Below, piece after piece: positions 17,474 through 26,028 of a DNA stretch of 64,000 nucleotides. Positions within the stretch are counted from its first letter, which is position 1. Every line of letters begins with the position of its first letter. The notes under the pieces were generated by a model. That model made no database searches. It had not been told where the DNA came from and worked only from the letters and a program-made list of their open reading frames with translations. The DNA is from JADGOV01 sp963814355 (lineage in GTDB: Bacteria > Actinomycetota > Actinomycetes > JADGOV01). Position numbers and translations under genes: made by a program. The stretch spans positions 186,001 to 250,000 of the forward strand of contig CAWFCZ010000002.1 of the NCBI GenBank assembly GCA_963814355.1. The letters are read 5' to 3'.

Positions 17474-17601
17474 CCTGCTACGTTCGCCCGCCGCCGCTCG
17501 GATGGCAATCTGCCGCGCCGGAGATTTCACCGCCGGGCTGGTCGTCGAGAACCGGCTGAGGACCGGGCCACCCCCCGGCATCGGCCGGCCAGACGGGCAC
17601 C

Positions 17602-18759
17602 TCAGGGCACTTCAGGCCCTGGACCGCCGGGCCGCGAGACGGGCGCCAGCCGCCAGCCGGCCCCGTCTCGTCGGACGAAACCGGCGCTCGCCAGCTCGGC
17701 GAGCAACCCGGTCGCCTTCCGCGGCTCGACGCCGGCATCCGCCGCTATCCGCACGGTGGGAACCGGCGCCTGCCAGGGGACCACGTCGAGAACCCTCCGA
17801 GCGGGCAGGGACAGCGCATCGTAGGGCTGGGGCAGCGCCCGCACCGGCGGAAGCGCCCCCTGACCGATCGGATTGACCACCTCAAGCACCTGATCGGCCG
17901 AGGTGACCAGCACGGCGTTGCGGTCCCTGATCAGCAGGTGGCACCCCGCCGACATCGCCGAGGCGATGGGCCCCGGCACCGCCATGACGGGTCTGGAGAG
18001 CCTTTCGGCGTGGCCGGCGGTGCTCAACGCACCACTGCGAATCGCAGCCTCCACCACCACTGTGCCGAGACCGAGCGCAGCGATGAGCCGGTTTCGGACG
18101 AGGAAGCGGTGCCGCATCGCCGGCGCCCCAGGCGGCGCTTCGCTGACGATGACCCCCGCGTCCGCGATCCGCCCGAAGAGGGCGGCGTGACCGCGCGGGT
18201 AGGCGATGTCGACGCCGCACGCCAGTACGACGATGGTGGGACGCCCCATCACCAGGGCACCGCGGTGCGCCCCAGCGTCGATTCCGTACGCGCCGCCGGA
18301 GACGATGCACCAGCCGGCACCGGCAAGCTCGGCGCAGAGGTCACCGGCCACCCGTACGCCGTAGGCGGTGGCGGCCCGGGAGCCGACCACGGCGATCCCC
18401 TGAGCGGCGAGATCGGCGAGTTCTCCGGCGCCGCGCACCCACAGCGCGAACGGCGCCGGGACCTCGAGATGGTCCAAGGCGTCCAGGCCGAGCGGCCACT
18501 CCCCGTCGCCCGGGCACACCAACCGGCCGCCGAGGGACTCCATGCGGGCAAGATCCCGCTCCGGGTCGGCGTCCGCGGCCCGCGGCAGGAGGCCGGTCAA
18601 CCGGCCGCCGGGGCATCGACCGTCCCCACGGCGCAGGGACGCCCAGGCCCCCACAATCCCTTCGGCGGCGATCAGCCCCCGGAGGTTGCGGTCGCCGGGC
18701 TCGGCCACCCGGGACAGCGCCGCCCGGGCCAGCCGCTCCGCTGGCGAGCTGGTGGTCAT
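17602..18759 (-). CDS. dprA: DNA-processing protein DprA/Smf
   Basis: 385-aa single-strand DNA-binding loader of RecA in transformation. The start at ATG 18759 overlaps the comM stop as ATGA. The Rossmann-like core shows GIAVVGSRAATAYGVRVA, then SGGAYGIDAGAHRGAL and VVVEAAIRSGALSTAGHAE and a C-terminal winged-helix (residues 320-375, TVRIAADAGVEPRKATGLLAEL). It is kept in yraN-comM-dprA order in many actinobacteria not known to be competent, so its role may be general recombination. Confidence 0.93.
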   Translation of the reverse strand: MTTSSPAERLARAALSRVAEPGDRNLRGLIAAEGIVGAWASLRRGDGRCPGGRLTGLLPRAADADPERDLARMESLGGRLVCPGDGEWPLGLDALDHLEVPAPFALWVRGAGELADLAAQGIAVVGSRAATAYGVRVAGDLCAELAGAGWCIVSGGAYGIDAGAHRGALVMGRPTIVVLACGVDIAYPRGHAALFGRIADAGVIVSEAPPGAPAMRHRFLVRNRLIAALGLGTVVVEAAIRSGALSTAGHAERLSRPVMAVPGPIASAMSAGCHLLIRDRNAVLVTSADQVLEVVNPIGQGALPPVRALPQPYDALSLPARRVLDVVPWQAPVPTVRIAADAGVEPRKATGLLAELASAGFVRRDGAGWRLAPVSRPGGPGPEVP

Positions 18760-20294
18760 CCGGCCCCCAGCCGCAACCCGATCGCGGTGTGCACGTCCTC
18801 GACAACTGGCCGGCTGCGTCCGCCGCACAGCGCCAAGGTCCAGGACACCCGAAGTGTGCGGTCCAGGCCGCGGGCGCTGAGCGCGCCGCGCCGCAGCTGG
18901 GGTTCGAGGACGGCGGTGGCTCCCGGGGTGGGCGCGAAGTGCCCGCGCAGCTCCGATCCGGGGATTTGCGAGGGCAGCTCCCAGGGGTGCCCGGCGAAGA
19001 CCTCTCGCGCCAAGGTCCGGGCCAGCGCGACTCGATTCGCGACGGTCGCCGTCGACTCGACGTAGGGCCGGTCGGCCAGCAGTTCCGAACGGGTCGGGAC
19101 AGCCAGTTCGACGACAAGGTCGACCCGATCCAGCAGCGGCCCGGAGAGCCGGTGACGATAGCGGTGCCGGACCTGCGGCGTGCAGATGCAGCTCTCCTCC
19201 GCCTTGCCGCACGGGCAGGGGTTGGCCGCGAGCACGAGGGTGAAGCGGGCCGGGTACCGCACCGTTCCCCCGGAGCGGGAAAGGAGCACCTCACCGCTCT
19301 CCAGCGGCTGGCGCAACGCATCCAGGCAGCCACCGGCGAATTCCGGAGCCTCGTCGAGAAACAGCACGCCGCGATGGGCCAGCGAAGCTGCCCCGGGACG
19401 GGCCAGGCCGCTGCCGCCACCGATGATCGCCGGCACCGTGGAGGTGTGATGCGGGGCGGCGAACGGCGCCACGGTGATCAGCGGTTGGTCGGCTCGAAGC
19501 GTCCCGGCGACGGAGTGCACAGCGGTGACTTCCAGGGCGGCGGCCAGATCCAGCGGAGGGAGCAAGCCCGGCAGCCGCTCGGCAATCATGGTCTTGCCCA
19601 CCCCGGGCGGGCCTTGGAGGAAAAGGTGGTGCCCGCCGGCCGCGGCGATCTCCAACGCCCAGCGGGCCTCCAGCTGACCGACCACGTCGGCCAGATCGGG
19701 TCGGAAGGTCGCCTCCGCCGCCGCCCCGCCGGCGTCGACCGGGAACGAGATCGGCGTGGGTTCGAACGCCGGCAGGTGGGGCTCCCCCGTCAGCTGCGCG
19801 ATGAGCATGGCCAGCGAGTCGACGGCGCTCACCGCGATGCCTGGGACGAGGGCCGCTTCCCGGGCATTCGCCGCCGGCACGACGACCCGCTCGACGCCGG
19901 CAGCCGCCGCCGCCAGGACCGCAGGGAGGGCACCGGTGATCGGGCGTACCCGGCCGTCGAGGCCGAGTTCGCCCAGCAGCACGACGCCGCGCAGCCGGTC
20001 CCCCGGGACCACACCCGCGGCGCACAGCACCGAGGCGGCGATGGCCAGGTCGAACCCGCTACCCCGTTTCGGTCGCCACGCCGGGGACAGGCCGATGGTG
20101 ATCCGGCGGGCCGGCCACGTCTGCCCACTGTTCGACACTGCCGCTCGGATCCGGTCCCGGGCCTCGTGCAGCGTCGCGTCCGGCAGACCGATCAGCGTCA
20201 TGCCCGGCAGGCCGGCGGCCAGATCCGCCTCGACTTCGACCAGGTAGCCGTCCACCCCGAGCAGGGCAACGGACAGCGTCGTGGCTAGGGCCAT
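18756..20294 (-). CDS. comM: YifB/ComM-family Mg chelatase-like AAA+ ATPase
   Basis: 512-aa hexameric helicase-type ATPase; ComM promotes branch migration during natural transformation. An N-terminal ChlI-like domain (LLGVDGYLVEVEADLAAGLP) precedes the AAA+ core with Walker A GPPGVGKTM and Walker B GVLFLDEAPEF, and a zinc-like cysteine group in ANPCPCGKAEESCICTP. The start at ATG 20294 shares its A with the yraN stop (TGATG). Coupled on both sides to yraN and dprA. Confidence 0.93.
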   Translation of the reverse strand: MALATTLSVALLGVDGYLVEVEADLAAGLPGMTLIGLPDATLHEARDRIRAAVSNSGQTWPARRITIGLSPAWRPKRGSGFDLAIAASVLCAAGVVPGDRLRGVVLLGELGLDGRVRPITGALPAVLAAAAAGVERVVVPAANAREAALVPGIAVSAVDSLAMLIAQLTGEPHLPAFEPTPISFPVDAGGAAAEATFRPDLADVVGQLEARWALEIAAAGGHHLFLQGPPGVGKTMIAERLPGLLPPLDLAAALEVTAVHSVAGTLRADQPLITVAPFAAPHHTSTVPAIIGGGSGLARPGAASLAHRGVLFLDEAPEFAGGCLDALRQPLESGEVLLSRSGGTVRYPARFTLVLAANPCPCGKAEESCICTPQVRHRYRHRLSGPLLDRVDLVVELAVPTRSELLADRPYVESTATVANRVALARTLAREVFAGHPWELPSQIPGSELRGHFAPTPGATAVLEPQLRRGALSARGLDRTLRVSWTLALCGGRSRPVVEDVHTAIGLRLGAG

Positions 20295-20674
20295 CAGAAG
20301 GCCCCGCGCAGATGTTCCACCGCGGCCGCCCCCCGGGGCTTCGCGACCACGCTGACCACGTCGAACCGCAGCGGGGTGTACGGATGGCCCTGCTCGGCCA
20401 GCCACCGCAGGCCGAGGGTCCGCAGCCGCCGGGCCTTCGCCGGCGTCACCGCCTCCGCCGGCGGACCGAAATCCAGCCCGCGCCGGGTCTTGACCTCGCA
20501 GATCACCACCAGCCCGTCTTCGCGGGCGACGATGTCGATCTCGCCTTCACGGCATCGCCAGTTGCGGTCGAGCAGCGTCAACCCCATCGACTGCAGGTAA
20601 CGGGCGGCGACCCGCTCGCCGTACCGACCCACCGCATCAGTTGCCCGCATCGGGCCAGGATGGTCGACCGCCAT
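20294..20674 (-). CDS. yraN: UPF0102 (YraN) endonuclease-fold protein
   Basis: 126-aa Holliday-junction-resolvase-like fold protein. The conserved blocks are GRYGERVAARYLQSMGLTLL, NWRCREGEIDIVAREDG and VICEVKTRRG, which hold the E-x-D-x-x-x and E-x-K residues of the PD-(D/E)xK site. An internal ATG at 20650 (MRATDAVGRYG) is also possible. First of the tightly coupled yraN-comM-dprA trio. Biochemical function is not settled in the family. Confidence 0.92.
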   Translation of the reverse strand: MAVDHPGPMRATDAVGRYGERVAARYLQSMGLTLLDRNWRCREGEIDIVAREDGLVVICEVKTRRGLDFGPPAEAVTPAKARRLRTLGLRWLAEQGHPYTPLRFDVVSVVAKPRGAAAVEHLRGAF

Positions 20675-20749
20675 CCTGCCGGTGAGCCGCCGAAGGAGGA
20701 TGTGGACGTCGGCGGCGCCCGTGCTGTCGAGAGGTGTGGGTAACCCGGC

Positions 20750-21298
20750 CTACCGGCTGGTGTCGACTTCACCGTCCGGCTTGCCGGGGGGCGCCAGTGC
20801 GGTGGCCCGGACCCCGGTCACCTCATCGCTGTCTTCCGAGGTGCCGGCAGCGGCCTGGACCGAGGGGACACTCACCCCTGGTGCGTTGCCGGGCGTCGGC
20901 ACCGACGCCACCGAGGCCGGCGGCGACCCGGGTGCGGTCCGTATCGCCCCGGCGGCGTCGTCGTCGGCCAGCGCTCCAGATGGTGGCGCGAGCGCCGCGG
21001 CGCCGCCGGAACGTTCCAGCCGATCGTCCGCTCCGCTACCGGGGGCCGGTGGCGCGGCGACGCCGGCGGAGGGAGCCTGCGGGTCAGCGCTGGCGGCGGT
21101 GCCCGGCTCGCCAGAGGCGTCTTGGGCGCCCTGAAAGTCCTCCGACTTCGGCTGGTTGCTTGCCGCCGGCGGCGCGCCCGGCGCCGCCCGGTCAAATCCG
21201 TCGGTCGCACCGCCACCCCCGGGCGTGTTCTCCATCCCCGGGGTGGCGGGTCGCGACTCGGAGTCCGCCACGGTGCTGGTATCGGTGTTGACATCCAT
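20750..21298 (-). CDS. Hypothetical disordered acidic protein
   Basis: 182-aa open frame made almost wholly of Ala, Gly, Pro, Ser, Asp and Glu, without predicted domains, membrane segments or signal peptide. The start has AAGGA 9 nt upstream and lies 20 nt after the DUF2469 stop, on the same strand. This makes a real gene more likely than chance. I do not recognise a family. At this GC content long open frames also arise by chance on both strands here, so the call is moderate. Confidence 0.5.
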   Translation of the reverse strand: MDVNTDTSTVADSESRPATPGMENTPGGGGATDGFDRAAPGAPPAASNQPKSEDFQGAQDASGEPGTAASADPQAPSAGVAAPPAPGSGADDRLERSGGAAALAPPSGALADDDAAGAIRTAPGSPPASVASVPTPGNAPGVSVPSVQAAAGTSEDSDEVTGVRATALAPPGKPDGEVDTSR

Positions 21299-21318
21299 GG
21301 CCGGTCCTTACCCCGCGC

Positions 21319-21657
21319 TCAGCCGGGGAAGCCGGGCCGGCCGTTGGGCAGTTCGAGGTCGCTCTTCGCCAACTCCTCGACGTTGACGTCTTTGAACGTG
21401 ACGACCCGAACATTCTTTACGAACCGGGCTGGCCGGTACATGTCCCACACCCAGGCGTCGGCCATCGTGAGCTCAAAGAAGACCTCGCCACCGGCATCGC
21501 CACCGACGGTGCGGACCTGCAGGTCGACGGCGTTGGTCAGGTAGAAGCGGCGTTCGGTCTCCACCACGTAGCTGAAGAGGTTGACGACGTCGCGGTACTC
21601 CCGGTAGAGCTGCAGCTCCATCTCGGTTTCGTACTTCTCCAGGTCCTCGGCGCTCAT
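21319..21657 (-). CDS. DUF2469 family protein
   Basis: 112-aa actinobacteria-specific protein with the family start MSAEDLEKYETEMELQLYRE and the middle segment NLFSYVVETERRFYL, then VFFELTMADAWVWDMYR and VRVVTFKDVNVEEL. No function is established. It always sits next to rnhB; here the start overlaps the rnhB stop by ATGA, so its level is tied to RNase HII. Confidence 0.93.
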   Translation of the reverse strand: MSAEDLEKYETEMELQLYREYRDVVNLFSYVVETERRFYLTNAVDLQVRTVGGDAGGEVFFELTMADAWVWDMYRPARFVKNVRVVTFKDVNVEELAKSDLELPNGRPGFPG

Positions 21658-22412
21658 GCCGACCTCCGGCGCCCGTCGGTCGGTCCGGCCGCGGTCTGCG
21701 CGTCTCGGTGCGGGGTCATCGGCTCATTCTCCCCCAGCCCGCCCGCCCCCGCCCGGGCGACGTTGACGTAGGAAAACCGATGCTCCGGACACGGCCCGTA
21801 CCGGGCCAACGCTGCGGAGTGGTCCGGCGTCACATATCCCTTGTGGGCGGCGAAGTCGTACGCCGGATGACGCTCGTGCAGGTCGATCATGATCCGGTCG
21901 CGGGTCACTTTTGCCACCACCGACGCGGCCGCCACACAGGCGGCGACCCGGTCGCCCTTCCACATCGCCAGCCCCGGGACTCCCAGCCCACGGATCGGGA
22001 AGCCGTCAGTCAGCACGTAGGCCGGTTCCGGCGCCAGGCCGGCGAGCGCTCGGCGCAGCCCCTCGACGTTGCACACGTGCAGTCCCCTGCGGTCCACCTC
22101 CTGTGGAGGTATGACGATCACGCTCCAGGCCAACGCTCGTGCGGTGAGGCGCCGGTAGACCCGGTCCCGGGCAGCCGGGGTGAGCAGTTTCGAGTCTGCC
22201 AGTTCAGGGATCTGACCGCGCCGACCATCGGGCAGGGCCACTGCGGCGCAGACCAACGGCCCGGCGCACGCCCCGCGCCCGGCCTCGTCCGCGCCGGCCA
22301 CCGGAGTGAACCCGTAACGGGCCAGGGCCCGCTCGTAGCCCCACAGGCCGGCGTCGCGGCGCACCACCGCACCACGGGGCCGGTCTGGGGACAGCGTCGA
22401 GTACCCGGACAC
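21654..22412 (-). CDS. rnhB: Ribonuclease HII
   Basis: 252-aa endonuclease removing RNA from RNA-DNA hybrids and misincorporated ribonucleotides. Catalytic Asp-Glu are in VAGADEAGRGACAGP, with further acidic residues in LADSKLL, YVLTDGFP and KVTRDRIMI. The typical HPAYDFAAHKGYVTPDHSAAL segment is present. A Pro/Gly-rich C-terminal tail of about 30 residues is not conserved. It follows lepB by 10 nt. Confidence 0.95.
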   Translation of the reverse strand: MSGYSTLSPDRPRGAVVRRDAGLWGYERALARYGFTPVAGADEAGRGACAGPLVCAAVALPDGRRGQIPELADSKLLTPAARDRVYRRLTARALAWSVIVIPPQEVDRRGLHVCNVEGLRRALAGLAPEPAYVLTDGFPIRGLGVPGLAMWKGDRVAACVAAASVVAKVTRDRIMIDLHERHPAYDFAAHKGYVTPDHSAALARYGPCPEHRFSYVNVARAGAGGLGENEPMTPHRDAQTAAGPTDGRRRSA

Positions 22413-22422
22413 GGGCAGCAGC

Positions 22423-23340
22423 CTACGATCTCGCCCCGGCCGGCGAGCGGGGACGACGCCGGCGGCGGCGGATCGCGGCGATCGGAACGGTGCCGAGGGC
22501 GCCCAGCGCGACGGGTGCGACCGGCTCGACGAGGCCGGCGGCCCGGTTCAGCGCCGGCTGGGAGAACGTCTTGGGCACCGGCAGGGTGCCGATCCGCGAA
22601 GGCGGCCAGACCCGGACGAAGGCTCGGCCGATGACGTGACTTTCGGGGATGGTGCCGCCGCCCGGGTCGCCGATATGTGCCCGGGAGTCGGCCGAGAAAC
22701 CGCGATGATCGCCCATGACCCACAGCCGGCCCTTGCCGACAGTGACCGGGCCGAAGCGGGCGTGGTCGTCCTGGTAGACGTACGGCTCGTTGAGGGCTAC
22801 GCCGTTGACCGTGACCCGGCCCTGGGCGTCGCAGCACGCCACGGTGTCTCCGGGAATTCCGATCACCCGTTTGATGAAGTCTTCCTCGCCCGGTGGGGCG
22901 ATGCCGATCGCGCTGCCGATGTCGCGAATGACCCGCTGCGCCAGGTTGGACGGCTGCGTGGTGCTCACTTCCGGCGTCCAGGAATCCACCCCGTTGAAGA
23001 CCACGATCTGACCGCGGTGCACGTCACCGAAGCGGTACACGAGCTTGTTGACCAGCACCCGGTCCCCGCTGCACCCGTCACAACCGTGCAGGGTCTTCTC
23101 CATCGAACCGGAGGGGATGAAAAAGGCCTGCACCAGGAACGCCTTGATGAGCATGGCCAGCCCCAGGGCCACGATGATGAGGATCGGCAGCTCACGCCAG
23201 AAGGAGCCGCCGCTCTTCTTGCCCTTCTTCCGGTTCCTCCGGAAGGGCCGGGCTACACGGTCCCCCGGGCGGCCCTGGGCCGAGCCGCCGGATGGCTCGG
23301 CCTGGCTGGCGTCCAGCGCCGGGTCCTCACTGATGGCCAC
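22423..23340 (-). CDS. lepB: Signal peptidase I LepB
   Basis: 305-aa membrane serine protease releasing signal peptides outside the membrane. A basic cytoplasmic N-terminus (RRNRKKGKKS) precedes one strong membrane helix, then the catalytic Ser in FIPSGSMEKTL, the general-base Lys in DFIKRVIGIPGD and the box-E GDHRGFSADSR. The C-terminal tail carries a second hydrophobic stretch and ends in basic residues. It lies 6 nt after rplS. Confidence 0.96.
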   Translation of the reverse strand: MAISEDPALDASQAEPSGGSAQGRPGDRVARPFRRNRKKGKKSGGSFWRELPILIIVALGLAMLIKAFLVQAFFIPSGSMEKTLHGCDGCSGDRVLVNKLVYRFGDVHRGQIVVFNGVDSWTPEVSTTQPSNLAQRVIRDIGSAIGIAPPGEEDFIKRVIGIPGDTVACCDAQGRVTVNGVALNEPYVYQDDHARFGPVTVGKGRLWVMGDHRGFSADSRAHIGDPGGGTIPESHVIGRAFVRVWPPSRIGTLPVPKTFSQPALNRAAGLVEPVAPVALGALGTVPIAAIRRRRRRPRSPAGARS

Positions 23341-23346
23341 GTCGGG

Positions 23347-23706
23347 TCAGCGAGCCGCGGTCGGCTGCCGCTTTTCCTTGATCTTGGCAGCCTTGCCCCG
23401 CAGGCCGCGGAGGTAGTACAGCTTCGCTCGGCGGACGTCGCCGCGGGTCATGACCTCGATGCGGCTGATGATCGGGGTATGCACCGGGAAGGTCCGCTCC
23501 ACCCCTACTCCGAAGCTCACCTTCCGGACCGTGAACGTCTCCCGGATGCCGCCGTTCTGCCGGCGGATGACCACGCCTTGGAAGACCTGCACCCGCTCCC
23601 GGTTGCCTTCCACCACCCGGACGTGCACCCGGAGCGTGTCGCCCGGCCGGAAGTCCGGAATATCGGACCGCAGGGAGGCGGCGTCGAGGCTGTCCAGGGT
23701 GTGCAT
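23347..23706 (-). CDS. rplS: 50S ribosomal protein L19
   Basis: 119 aa, normal length, with the family blocks DIPDFRPGDTLRVHVRVVEG, RVQVFQGVVIRRQNGG and RRAKLYYLRGLRGKAAKIKE. It lies 98 nt after trmD, as in most bacteria, in the run rpsP-khpA-rimM-trmD-rplS that couples ribosome proteins with rRNA and tRNA maturation. Confidence 0.97.
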   Translation of the reverse strand: MHTLDSLDAASLRSDIPDFRPGDTLRVHVRVVEGNRERVQVFQGVVIRRQNGGIRETFTVRKVSFGVGVERTFPVHTPIISRIEVMTRGDVRRAKLYYLRGLRGKAAKIKEKRQPTAAR

Positions 23707-23804
23707 GGTCAGTCGCTTCCTACTGCGGCGGGCGCGCCGGGGCGCCCACCATGGTGGTCAACGGTTCGGTGCTGCGGAGGCGCGGCCTCCCGCTGGGACA
23801 CTCG

Positions 23805-24575
23805 TCAGCTCTCCACTGTGCCATATCCACGCTCGGTGGGGGCGACCTCGTCGGGGCGCGGGTCCGCCCGGAGCAGTTCGGGGCGACGTTGCGCGGTCCG
23901 CCGGTCGGCCTGCTCCGCCCGCCACCGAGCAATGGCCCGGTGGTTGCCCGACCGCAACACCTCAGGCACTGCTCGCCCCCGCCACAGCGCGGGCCGGGTA
24001 TAGACCGGACCTTCCAACCGGCCGGTGACTCCGTCGACGCCAAAGGAGTCGTCGGCCACCGATCCCGGATTGCCCACCACGCCGGGCAGCAGTCGGGTCA
24101 GGGCCTCCAGCATCACCAGCACAGCGACCTCACCGCCGGCGAGGACGTAGTCGCCGATGGAGATCTCCTCGACCGGCATGCGGTCGGCGGCGTCCTCGGC
24201 CACCCGCGCGTCGATGCCCTCGTACCGGCCGCAACCGAAGATCAACCACGGCTCCGCAGCCCAGCGGGACGCGAGCGCCTGGTTGAACGGGCGGCCGCTG
24301 GGGGTGGGCAGGATGAGCCGCGGCCCGCCGTCGCTGCCGTCGGGCCGGCCGGTCAGCAGCGCGTCCAGCGCCTCGCCCCACGGGTCGGGGCGCATCACCA
24401 TCCCGGGGCCGCCGCCGTACGGCACGTCGTCAACGGTGCGGTGTGCATCGAAGGTGCACGAGCGCAGGTCATGGACCTCGACGTCCACCAGTCCACGCCG
24501 GCGGGCCCGGCCGAGCAGCGACACGTCGAGCGGGCGGAAGTACTCCGGAAAGATCGTGATGATGTCGATCCGCAT
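23805..24575 (-). CDS. trmD: tRNA (guanine37-N1)-methyltransferase TrmD
   Basis: SPOUT-class, SAM-dependent enzyme methylating G37 of tRNAs to prevent +1 frameshifting. 256 aa. MRIDIITIFPEYF opens the trefoil-knot domain. DDVPYGGGPGMVM, FGCGRYEGIDARV and ISIGDYVLAGGE form the knot and cofactor pocket. A C-terminal helical tRNA-binding domain follows. It sits 12 nt after rimM. Confidence 0.97.
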   Translation of the reverse strand: MRIDIITIFPEYFRPLDVSLLGRARRRGLVDVEVHDLRSCTFDAHRTVDDVPYGGGPGMVMRPDPWGEALDALLTGRPDGSDGGPRLILPTPSGRPFNQALASRWAAEPWLIFGCGRYEGIDARVAEDAADRMPVEEISIGDYVLAGGEVAVLVMLEALTRLLPGVVGNPGSVADDSFGVDGVTGRLEGPVYTRPALWRGRAVPEVLRSGNHRAIARWRAEQADRRTAQRRPELLRADPRPDEVAPTERGYGTVES

Positions 24576-24587
24576 CGGGTCTCCGGG

Positions 24588-25097
24588 CTACAGCTCGAGC
24601 AGACCGGCCGGCAGGTCGAGCACGACCCGTCCCCCGCGAAGGTCGACTTCAGGGACCAGGGCTGCGACGAAGGGGACGAGCGTCTCGGTGCCTTCCGGCC
24701 GGCGGATCGCAAGGAGGTCGGGGCCGGGGGGATGCAGCACATCGGCCAGTTCGCCGATCACCTCACCGGCGAGGTCGACGGCGGTCAGGCCGACCAGCTG
24801 ATGGTCCCAGAACTCCTGGGGACCACCCAGCGCCGGCGAGGACGCCGAGTCGGCCACGAGCAGGGTGTCCCGAAGGGCTTCCGCCGCCGTGCGGTCGGCG
24901 ACGCCGGCGAAGGTAACCACCAGCCGACCGTTGATGTCCCGGGTGCCGGCCACCAGGAGCGGACCGCGCTGGCTCGGGTCCGTCTCCAGCAGGGCGCCAG
25001 GCGCGTACCGGGTGTCGACCGCGTCGGTCCGGACCTCGACCGTGACCTCCCCGGCGAGCCCGTGCGGCCGTCCGATCCGCCCGATCACGAGCCGCAC
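24588..25097 (-). CDS. rimM: 16S rRNA processing protein RimM
   Basis: Assembly factor for the 30S head that binds S19. 169 aa, with the N-terminal RimM beta-barrel (IGRIGRPHGLAGEVTVEVRT) and a C-terminal PRC-barrel (DHQLVGLTAVDLAGEVIGEL...PFVAALVPEVDL). It is flanked by khpA (9 nt) and trmD (12 nt) in the standard order. Confidence 0.95.
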   Translation of the reverse strand: MRLVIGRIGRPHGLAGEVTVEVRTDAVDTRYAPGALLETDPSQRGPLLVAGTRDINGRLVVTFAGVADRTAAEALRDTLLVADSASSPALGGPQEFWDHQLVGLTAVDLAGEVIGELADVLHPPGPDLLAIRRPEGTETLVPFVAALVPEVDLRGGRVVLDLPAGLLEL

Positions 25098-25106
25098 GGC
25101 TATCGA

Positions 25107-25346
25107 TCAGCGGCCGCGGTCGACGTCGACGAAGTCGACCCGGACATGGCGCGAACCCAGGGCGCCGACGACGGTACGCATGGCTCGAGCGGTCCGCCCA
25201 CCGCGGCCGATCACCTTGCCGAGATCGTCGGGGTGCACCCGGACCTCCAGCACGCGGCCTCGGCGCAGTTGCCGGTCGGCCACCGACACCTCCTCTGGGT
25301 GATCGACGATGCCGCGGACCAGGTGCTCCAGGGCGTCTTCGAGCAT
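25107..25346 (-). CDS. khpA: KH-domain RNA-binding protein KhpA
   Basis: 79-aa single type-II KH domain, with LEDALEHLVRGIVDHPE at the N-terminus and the RNA-binding loop DLGKVIGRGGRTARAMRTVV. Homologues pair with KhpB/Jag and influence cell-wall growth through RNA binding. The ATG abuts the rpsP stop directly (TAAATG), so it is translationally coupled to S16. Confidence 0.93.
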   Translation of the reverse strand: MLEDALEHLVRGIVDHPEEVSVADRQLRRGRVLEVRVHPDDLGKVIGRGGRTARAMRTVVGALGSRHVRVDFVDVDRGR

Positions 25347-25853
25347 TTACGCGTCCGAGGCGGTGACCGGGTCGGCCGGGGCGGCCTCGACCGGGGCGAC
25401 CGGTGCGGCCTCGACCGAGGCGGCTTCGACAGCTCCGGGCCGGGTCGCTTCAGCGCCGTCCGGCTTCTTCGCCCGCTTGCGCGGGGTGGTCGCGGCGCCG
25501 GCGTCCTCACCGGCGAGGCCTTCGCGGGCGGCCGTCTCGAAGGCGGCCCGCCGGTCAGGCTTGGTGGCCGGCAGTTTCATCGGCTCCGGGGCCGGCTCGC
25601 CGCGGAAGCGCTGCCAATCGCCGGTCACCCGGAGGATCGCGGCCACCGGCTCGGTCGGCTGGGCGCCGACCCCGAGCCAGTACTGGGCCCGCTCCGAGTT
25701 GATCTCTATGAAGGACGGGTCGTCCTTCGGGTGGTACTTACCGATCGTCTCGATGGCCCGCCCGTCCCGGCGGGTGCGCGCGTCGGCGACGACGACCCGG
25801 TAGTACGGTGCGCGCATCTTGCCCATACGCATGAGTTTGATCTTCACTGCCAC
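25347..25853 (-). CDS. rpsP: 30S ribosomal protein S16 with extended tail
   Basis: Starts at GTG 25853, giving MAVKIKLMRMGKMRAPYYR, the normal S16 start; frames upstream are not conserved. Residues 1-85 are the S16 domain; the rest of the 168 aa is a tail with a basic patch (TPRKRAKKPDG) and an Ala/Glu/Pro-rich end. Many actinobacterial S16 proteins have tails, but this one doubles the protein. First gene of the rpsP-khpA-rimM-trmD-rplS run, 175 nt downstream of ffh. Confidence 0.95.
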   Translation of the reverse strand: MAVKIKLMRMGKMRAPYYRVVVADARTRRDGRAIETIGKYHPKDDPSFIEINSERAQYWLGVGAQPTEPVAAILRVTGDWQRFRGEPAPEPMKLPATKPDRRAAFETAAREGLAGEDAGAATTPRKRAKKPDGAEATRPGAVEAASVEAAPVAPVEAAPADPVTASDA

Positions 25854-26028
25854 AGCGGGTCGCGCTCCAGATGTCGGCACGGGGTGGGGCCACGGCGTCA
25901 CCGGGTGGGGCCGGCACGAGCGGCTTTGGTATGGCTCGCCACAACCGGGAGGGCCGGCGCGCAGCAAGACTCGCGTCTCATTGTGCCAGACGTTGCGGCC
26001 CGCCGGAACGGCCGCGCGCGGGCGCGGC

